A stretch of 64,000 bases of DNA from positions 1-64,000 of the forward strand of contig JADJZY010000020.1 of the NCBI GenBank assembly GCA_016715505.1, read 5' to 3'. Under the pieces are notes generated by a model that had not been told where the DNA came from, made no database searches, and saw only the letters and a list, made by a program, of their open reading frames with translations. The first letter of the stretch is position 1. The number at the start of each line of letters is the position of its first letter. This document shows positions 59,383-64,000 of this stretch, piece after piece. Made by a program: the position numbers and the translations under genes. Source of the DNA: Bacteroidota bacterium. GTDB lineage: Bacteria; Bacteroidota; Bacteroidia; Chitinophagales; Chitinophagaceae.

Positions 59383-60819
59383 ATGACCAACATTACGATT
59401 GCCAGAGGAGATGGTATTGGCCCGGAAATCATGGAAGCAACCCTAAAAATCCTGGACGCCGCAGGAGCTAAAATCGCCATTGACGAAATTGAAGTTGGCG
59501 AAAAAGTTTACCTCAATGGGAATAGTTCAGGTATTGCCCCAGAAGCTTGGGAAACAATCAAACGGAATAAAATTTTCCTAAAATCCCCTATCACCACACC
59601 TCAGGGTGGAGGTTATAAGAGTTTAAATGTAAGTACCCGTAAGTTTCTGGGCCTGTATTCCAATGTAAGGCCATGTATGAGTTTGCATCCTTTTGTGAGT
59701 ACCAAACATCCTGTTATGGATGTGGTCATCATCCGGGAAAATGAGGAAGACCTTTACGCGGGTATTGAACACCAACAAACGGATGAGGTGGTGCAATGTT
59801 TGAAATTAATCAGCCGTCCCGGATGTGAAAAAATTATCCGATATGCCTTTGAATATGCGAAGCAGCAAAACCGAAAAAAAGTTTCTTGTTTTACCAAGGA
59901 CAATATCATGAAACAAACCGACGGATTATTCCATGAGGTGTTCAATGAAATTGCTGCTGAATATCCTGAGATTCAAAATGAACATTTTATCGTCGACATT
60001 GGTGCGGCCAGATTAGCAGACAGCCCCGAAATGTTTGATGTGATTGTCATACCCAATTTATATGGAGATATCCTCAGTGATGTAGCCGCGCAAATCGCCG
60101 GATCGGTTGGTTTAGCCGGCTCATCAAATATTGGCGAAGAATGTGCCATGTTTGAAGCCATTCATGGTTCAGCCCCAAATATCGCCGGACAAAACATCGC
60201 CAATCCCTCCGGTCTGCTTCAGGGAGCCATTATGATGCTAAACCATATCGGACAATCGGACGTTGCAGAAAAAATTCATAATGCATGGCTCAAAACCATC
60301 GAAGCCGGTATACATACAGAAGATATTTACAGCCCGGAAATTAGTCGGCAAAAAGTGGGCACTTTGGAATTTGCTCAAGCGGTGATTGATCATCTGGGCC
60401 AAAAACCTTCCGCATTAAAACCAGTGCGCTATGCGAATAATGCTGCCTTAAATTTACCTAAATACAAACGCAAACCAGCTTCTCTGAAAGAGTTGGATGG
60501 GGTCGATATTTTTATACACTGGCATGGGAGCGACCCCAATGAATTGGCGCAAAACTTCAAACAAATGCTGGGTGCGGATACTGAATTAACCATGATTACC
60601 AATCGCGGTATTAAAGTATGGCCCGATGGATTTAAAGAGACCTTTTGTACGGACCACTGGAGATGCCGGGTAAAAGCTGCTTCAGGCAAACAAATGAATC
60701 CATCTAACATCATTCAAATTCTTCAGGCAGCCATGGATGCCAATTTGGATACCATCAAAACTGAAAACCTGTATAAGTTCGATGGCAAGGCAGCATATTC
60801 ATTGGGACAAGGACAATAA
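59383..60819 (+). CDS. icd: NADP-dependent isocitrate dehydrogenase, long (about 480 aa) type
   Basis: The enzyme oxidatively decarboxylates isocitrate to 2-oxoglutarate in the TCA cycle. From the ATG at 59383 the product of 478 aa has ITIARGDGIGPEIMEATLKI, the substrate Ser/Arg region PITTPQGGGYKSLNVSTRKF, YSNVRPCMSLHPF, DVVIIRENEEDLYAGIEHQQ and NLYGDILSDVAAQIAGSVGL. The nucleotide site is FEAIHGSAPNIAGQNIANPS. Residues after about 335 form a C-terminal extension (GVDIFIHWHGSDPNELAQNF, RCRVKAASGKQMNPSNIIQI) as in Thermus-type enzymes. The NADP preference is assumed from the subfamily. It is divergent from a LysR gene. The frame is intact. Confidence 0.92.
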   Translation: MTNITIARGDGIGPEIMEATLKILDAAGAKIAIDEIEVGEKVYLNGNSSGIAPEAWETIKRNKIFLKSPITTPQGGGYKSLNVSTRKFLGLYSNVRPCMSLHPFVSTKHPVMDVVIIRENEEDLYAGIEHQQTDEVVQCLKLISRPGCEKIIRYAFEYAKQQNRKKVSCFTKDNIMKQTDGLFHEVFNEIAAEYPEIQNEHFIVDIGAARLADSPEMFDVIVIPNLYGDILSDVAAQIAGSVGLAGSSNIGEECAMFEAIHGSAPNIAGQNIANPSGLLQGAIMMLNHIGQSDVAEKIHNAWLKTIEAGIHTEDIYSPEISRQKVGTLEFAQAVIDHLGQKPSALKPVRYANNAALNLPKYKRKPASLKELDGVDIFIHWHGSDPNELAQNFKQMLGADTELTMITNRGIKVWPDGFKETFCTDHWRCRVKAASGKQMNPSNIIQILQAAMDANLDTIKTENLYKFDGKAAYSLGQGQ

Positions 60820-60977
60820 GGCCGGTAGCCGGATTCAAAAATGCCTTGGATTTTGAGTGAAATATAGTTATCGCATCCTCTGTATTACAAGTAATATTTT
60901 ACCGAAATAAAACGATTCAGTCAAAACATCAAACATGCGTGTGTTTCATAAATCTCGATCATGATTTAAATTGAAAG

Positions 60978-61826
60978 ATGAAAGAATCTACTTTTCAAGG
61001 CAGAAAAATTGTAATCGCCACCAAACATGAAAAAGAGAAGGTGATAGCACCCATCTTGCAGCAGACTTTTGATTTGGAAGTAATTGTTCCGCCTGATTTT
61101 GATACATATCAGTTGGGAACATTTAGCGGAGAAATAGATCGTGAGGAAGACCCGCTTTCTACCGCCCGAAAAAAATGTTTAATGGCCATGGAATTGAGTT
61201 CCTGCGATCTCGCTATCAGCAATGAAGGTTCATTTGGCCCTCACCCTTCCATTCCCTTTGCTTATGCCGATGATGAAATCATGTTTTTGTTGGACAAGAA
61301 AAATGAGCTTGAAATCTTTGTAAGGGTGCTAACAACTGAAACAAATTTTAATGCCCGAACCATTGAATCTAAAGAAGAATTGAAAGCATTTGCCCAATTG
61401 ACAAAATTCCCCTCGCATGCATTGATTATCAAAAGAGAGAAGGATGACTTAACAGATATGGAAAAAGGAATCACCAACTCTTCCACCTTATTGGCATTAT
61501 TCGATCGCTTTAAAAAGGAAAGCGGCGCGGCTTACATCGAAACAGACATGCGCGCCATGTACAATCCCACACGCATGCAGGTGATTGAGCAGGCTAGTCA
61601 TAAATTGGTAAAAAAAATGCTTTCACTTTGTCCGCAATGCTCCACTCCCGGCCTGGGAATCACGATGATTAAAGAAGGACTTCCTTGTCATTTTTGTCAT
61701 AGACCTACCCGCTCCATTTTAAGTTATGTTTACGAATGTCAGAAATGTACATACTCCCGTGAAGAATTATATCCGAACGATAAGAAGTATGAAGATCCCA
61801 TGTATTGCGATTATTGCAACCCTTAA
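60978..61826 (+). CDS. DUF6671 family protein with C-terminal zinc ribbons
   Basis: The 282-aa product opens GRKIVIATKHEKEKVIAPIL and has VIVPPDFDTYQLGTFSGEID, AISNEGSFGPHPSIPFAYAD and IETDMRAMYNPTRMQVIEQA, all marks of the DUF6671 family. The last 60 residues hold four Cys pairs (LCPQC, CHFCHRPT, ECQKC, YCDYC), arranged as two zinc-ribbon-like knuckles. No biochemical role is known to me. It has no signal peptide and stands alone, followed by a terminator. The frame is intact. Confidence 0.85.
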   Translation: MKESTFQGRKIVIATKHEKEKVIAPILQQTFDLEVIVPPDFDTYQLGTFSGEIDREEDPLSTARKKCLMAMELSSCDLAISNEGSFGPHPSIPFAYADDEIMFLLDKKNELEIFVRVLTTETNFNARTIESKEELKAFAQLTKFPSHALIIKREKDDLTDMEKGITNSSTLLALFDRFKKESGAAYIETDMRAMYNPTRMQVIEQASHKLVKKMLSLCPQCSTPGLGITMIKEGLPCHFCHRPTRSILSYVYECQKCTYSREELYPNDKKYEDPMYCDYCNP

Positions 61827-61876
61827 AATTGGTGGTTGAACCCAAATTTTGCAGTTGAACATCAGCGAAAGGGCAC

Positions 61877-61911
61877 AAAAAAAACCCGCACAGAGCGGGT
61901 TCTTTTTAGTT
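61877..61911 (+). terminator. Rho-independent-type terminator after the DUF6671 gene
   Basis: AACCCGC and GCGGGTT pair around the loop ACAGA, preceded by A-rich bases and followed by CTTTTTAG. It lies 50 bp after the stop. Confidence 0.8.
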
Positions 61912-61989
61912 GGTTATTTATTACAGTATGTTTTCAAGGATAAGGCCTGTTTACATCATAGTAGGATTGATGAGAGGCGGTACCCGTCA

Positions 61990-63540
61990 TTAGTCTTTCA
62001 GGAACTTCACAGCACCTTTTACACCAGCTTCCTGTACAGCATAGCGTAAGAAATACTGACCAATGGCCACTGAACTTAAATCCAGGTTCAACACATTGTT
62101 GCCAGCCTGTAATTCAATGCCTTTGCTCATGATCTTGCGGCCTGTCATATCAACCACATCCAATTCCAAAATCTGACCAGCTTCTTCACTCAGGTAAACC
62201 AGATTGATGCTGCCTTTGGATGGATTCGGGAATACGCTGATTTGTTGCTCACTTTGACCACAATCTAATCTCAGGCTACGTACTTCTGACAATGTCCATT
62301 TCTGATCGATATCTACAAAACGTAATTGGTATTCGTACATCTCATCCTGACTCTTCACTTCCTTATCTACATAACTATAGTTGCGTGCCGTTTGGCTGTT
62401 TCCTGCTGCCAATACTACACCAATCTTATTAAACACCCCCTGCTTGGTATCCTTGCGGTAAATCTCCACATGAGATGTGTTTTGTTCCATCGTTGTTGTC
62501 CAGCTTAAAATCGCATTACAATTAAAACCAGTTACATAAAAATCTTTGTAGGTCGTTGGTAAAGGTCCTGTTGGAGTCGGTGTCCAAATACCAAAATCTA
62601 CATTCTGACGTGAAAAGTTTGTAACCGGTACAAGGATTGTTCCGTCTGCTACGCCATCATCGCCAACACGATCACAACAATCTTCACCGGTATGAATCCA
62701 GGTAGATGGTAATTCAATCGCAGGAGCTGGTCCGCCAACGGTGCCCTGATTCATGCTCATCACCACACTGTAGTTGATTGGTGTTGAATTAGCACTGCCG
62801 GGTACGTTCGTAAATTCATAATATCCATTCTGGCCAATTGGCGTGATTGCCAAAATAATACCTGCAGGACTCATCAGATGAGCATACAATTGGGTATCTT
62901 TTGGATTATAAATCACCGGACCATTCACAGCATTATCGTTTGTAGTCGCATCATTGGTTGTATCGTTGTACACATGACCGGAAATTTTCAAAGGACAAAA
63001 AGTTTGCGTTTGTGTTGACTCATTGTCATCGCTTTGTGAGTTAAACTGATTCATATAACCAGGTACCTGTAAGTTCACATTCACAGCTAATACTGTTCCA
63101 ATTGGGGCGGTATCAGGAACCTTTAATTTTACTCGAATCAATCCGCTCGATGCAGGGTCAGGGAAAATTGGATCAGGACCTGTACCAATCAATGGTTGAT
63201 TCTGAACACCCACCAAACATTCCGGAGCGAATGAATCATACTCCCAATCGAAATTGCTGGCATATGATCCCGTTACCACAGAAGCTGCAGGGCCCTCCAT
63301 CGTAAAACCACTCACACAAATGGTAATGACCAAAGGGTTGTTTTGCCATTGTGTAGCATTATCGGCTGTGGTTAATCCCATCGTGAAGACCACATCAGGG
63401 GTTGTACCACATTCAAAACCAAAAGCACTTGGTTCCGGCTCGAAGTGGATGTTTTGCGTAAACGGATTGTACGCGGTCTGGGCTGTTGCACTGCCGATAA
63501 AAGCTATCAGCGCCAGTAACATCATTTGTATCTTTCTCAT
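61990..63540 (-). CDS. Secreted multidomain protein with T9SS sorting domain
   Basis: The 516-aa product has a signal peptide (MRKIQMMLLALIAFIGSATA). An N-terminal beta domain (YNPFTQNIHFEPEPSAFGFE ... VPDTAPIGTVLAVNVNLQVP) is followed by a segment with DDNESTQTQTFCPLKISGHV and YNDTTNDA, an SdrD/Cna-B-like prealbumin domain (GQNGYYEFTNVPGSA). An fn3-like domain follows (NAILSWTTTMEQNTSHVEIY), then a type A sorting domain (QQISVFPNPSKGSINLVYLS ... GQYFLRYAV). The frame is intact. It lies 36 bp after a related-looking secreted gene on the same strand, probably one operon. A matrix or adhesive role is inferred. Confidence 0.85.
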   Translation of the reverse strand: MRKIQMMLLALIAFIGSATAQTAYNPFTQNIHFEPEPSAFGFECGTTPDVVFTMGLTTADNATQWQNNPLVITICVSGFTMEGPAASVVTGSYASNFDWEYDSFAPECLVGVQNQPLIGTGPDPIFPDPASSGLIRVKLKVPDTAPIGTVLAVNVNLQVPGYMNQFNSQSDDNESTQTQTFCPLKISGHVYNDTTNDATTNDNAVNGPVIYNPKDTQLYAHLMSPAGIILAITPIGQNGYYEFTNVPGSANSTPINYSVVMSMNQGTVGGPAPAIELPSTWIHTGEDCCDRVGDDGVADGTILVPVTNFSRQNVDFGIWTPTPTGPLPTTYKDFYVTGFNCNAILSWTTTMEQNTSHVEIYRKDTKQGVFNKIGVVLAAGNSQTARNYSYVDKEVKSQDEMYEYQLRFVDIDQKWTLSEVRSLRLDCGQSEQQISVFPNPSKGSINLVYLSEEAGQILELDVVDMTGRKIMSKGIELQAGNNVLNLDLSSVAIGQYFLRYAVQEAGVKGAVKFLKD

Positions 63541-63576
63541 ATCTGAAATATTTATGATTGTTAATTGAGATTAGTA

Positions 63577-64000
63577 TTAGTTACGGAAATAAATCAATTC
63601 CTCTGAATCCGTATTGTTCGTTAAATTGATTTCACCACCACTTCCCTGGAATATCTGACAACTAAAAGTCGTCGTACCATCTGTATTGTTCGGATCATAG
63701 GTTCCTGCATAACCGAATTTAGATGAACCATTGGCCGGGAATGTTGGATTACCGATATACTTCCAAACATAGAAGTTCGGGTTTGTGTTGAAGAACTGCC
63801 ATGCCGCATTATTCACTGCACCTGTTGGGCCTGTACCAATTTGTGTCGCTGTTGGGTTCCAGGTGAAAGTATAACGTGGTTCAAGACGTGGTACAAACAC
63901 ATAAACCGGCGTACAAGAATTCATGTTCAACAATTCTGATACGTTGATGATTACACGTACCGGTTTGGCACCATTAATTACACCCGGTGTAATGGTAATG
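63577..64000 (-). CDS. Secreted beta-rich protein, C-terminal part (runs off the right edge)
   Basis: The minus-strand frame is open to the window edge and ends DSEELIYFRN at 63577. It reads VINGAKPVRVIINVSELLNM, EPRYTFTWNPTATQIGTGPT, NNAAWQFFNTNPNFYVWKYI, FGYAGTYDPNNTDGTTTFSC and GEINLTNNTDSEELIYFRN. This looks like a Bacteroidota extracellular protein that is the upstream partner of the 516-aa T9SS protein; a similar 'HFEPEPSAFGFE'-type wording in the neighbour suggests a related family. The part seen has no sorting domain. The N-terminus lies outside the window. Confidence 0.6.
   Translation of the reverse strand, partial: ITITPGVINGAKPVRVIINVSELLNMNSCTPVYVFVPRLEPRYTFTWNPTATQIGTGPTGAVNNAAWQFFNTNPNFYVWKYIGNPTFPANGSSKFGYAGTYDPNNTDGTTTFSCQIFQGSGGEINLTNNTDSEELIYFRN

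Noticed and set aside
1..64000. tRNA or rRNA genes
   Set aside because: I looked for clover-leaf stems with GTTCRANNC-type arms and for rRNA cores in the spacers and found none that I could support.

Overview
The window is a piece of a Bacteroidota chromosome. Several independent signs agree: secreted proteins ending in type IX secretion (T9SS) sorting domains, an S46 dipeptidyl-peptidase, a carboxypeptidase-regulatory/TonB receptor, SdhA/B/C of the Bacteroidota kind, and promoters with the TAnnTTTG -7 element. I cannot name the genus; an environmental Chitinophagia/Saprospiria-like organism would fit. No rRNA, tRNA, CRISPR array, phage or transposase gene was recognised.

The most important caution is sequence quality. 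About twenty clearly homologous genes, including essential single-copy ones (prfA, alaS), are cut into several frames. Wherever I reconstructed the break, it is usually a one-base gain or loss in a short homopolymer (ctp, pepD, sensor kinase, response regulator, DUF433, helicase). This is the pattern of an uncorrected long-read consensus. I therefore give whole-gene spans and mark the breaks. Only genes that also lack whole domains (serine hydrolase at 24.7-25.6 kb, ATP-binding regulator at 53.2-54.0 kb) are called pseudogenes.

Layout. 1-7.2 kb: broken secreted repeat proteins, a YciI-like protein, prfA, and a large secreted protein with a His/Cys arrangement like clan CD peptidases. 7.1-15 kb: class D beta-lactamase lipoprotein, thiL, CtpA protease, yidD with a bestrophin-like channel, an acyltransferase and an acetoacetyl-CoA reductase-like enzyme. 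15-24.4 kb: TonB-dependent receptor, pepD, alaS and an S46 peptidase. 24.4-29.5 kb: three T9SS-type secreted proteins, one degenerate. 29.5-34.5 kb: a secreted protein, a membrane protein, a sensor kinase and a response regulator, with a DUF433/DUF5615 toxin-antitoxin pair lodged between kinase and regulator. 34.7-39.8 kb: the sdhCAB operon, into which an AAA ATPase and a nuclease-like gene are inserted between sdhA and sdhB. 40-47.6 kb: a secreted protein, a hidden ParE-type toxin-antitoxin pair, a solitary paaA with a methyltransferase, a repeat-rich spacer and valS. 48-51.7 kb: a Nudix - PLD/SF2 helicase/DUF3427 - small protein cassette. 53-55.3 kb: RES/Xre toxin-antitoxin with a direct-repeat operator candidate. 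55.3-64 kb: a PaaJ-like thiolase, a SCO/DUF420 cytochrome oxidase assembly pair, LysR divergent from NADP-isocitrate dehydrogenase, a DUF6671 protein and two T9SS-type proteins.

The accessory genes with defence or toxin character sit as small cassettes between housekeeping genes rather than in one island. The best candidate for an undescribed system is the ATPase/nuclease pair inside the sdh operon, followed by the Nudix/helicase/small-protein cassette. Many genes start 4-8 bases after the -7 promoter box, which suggests leaderless mRNAs.
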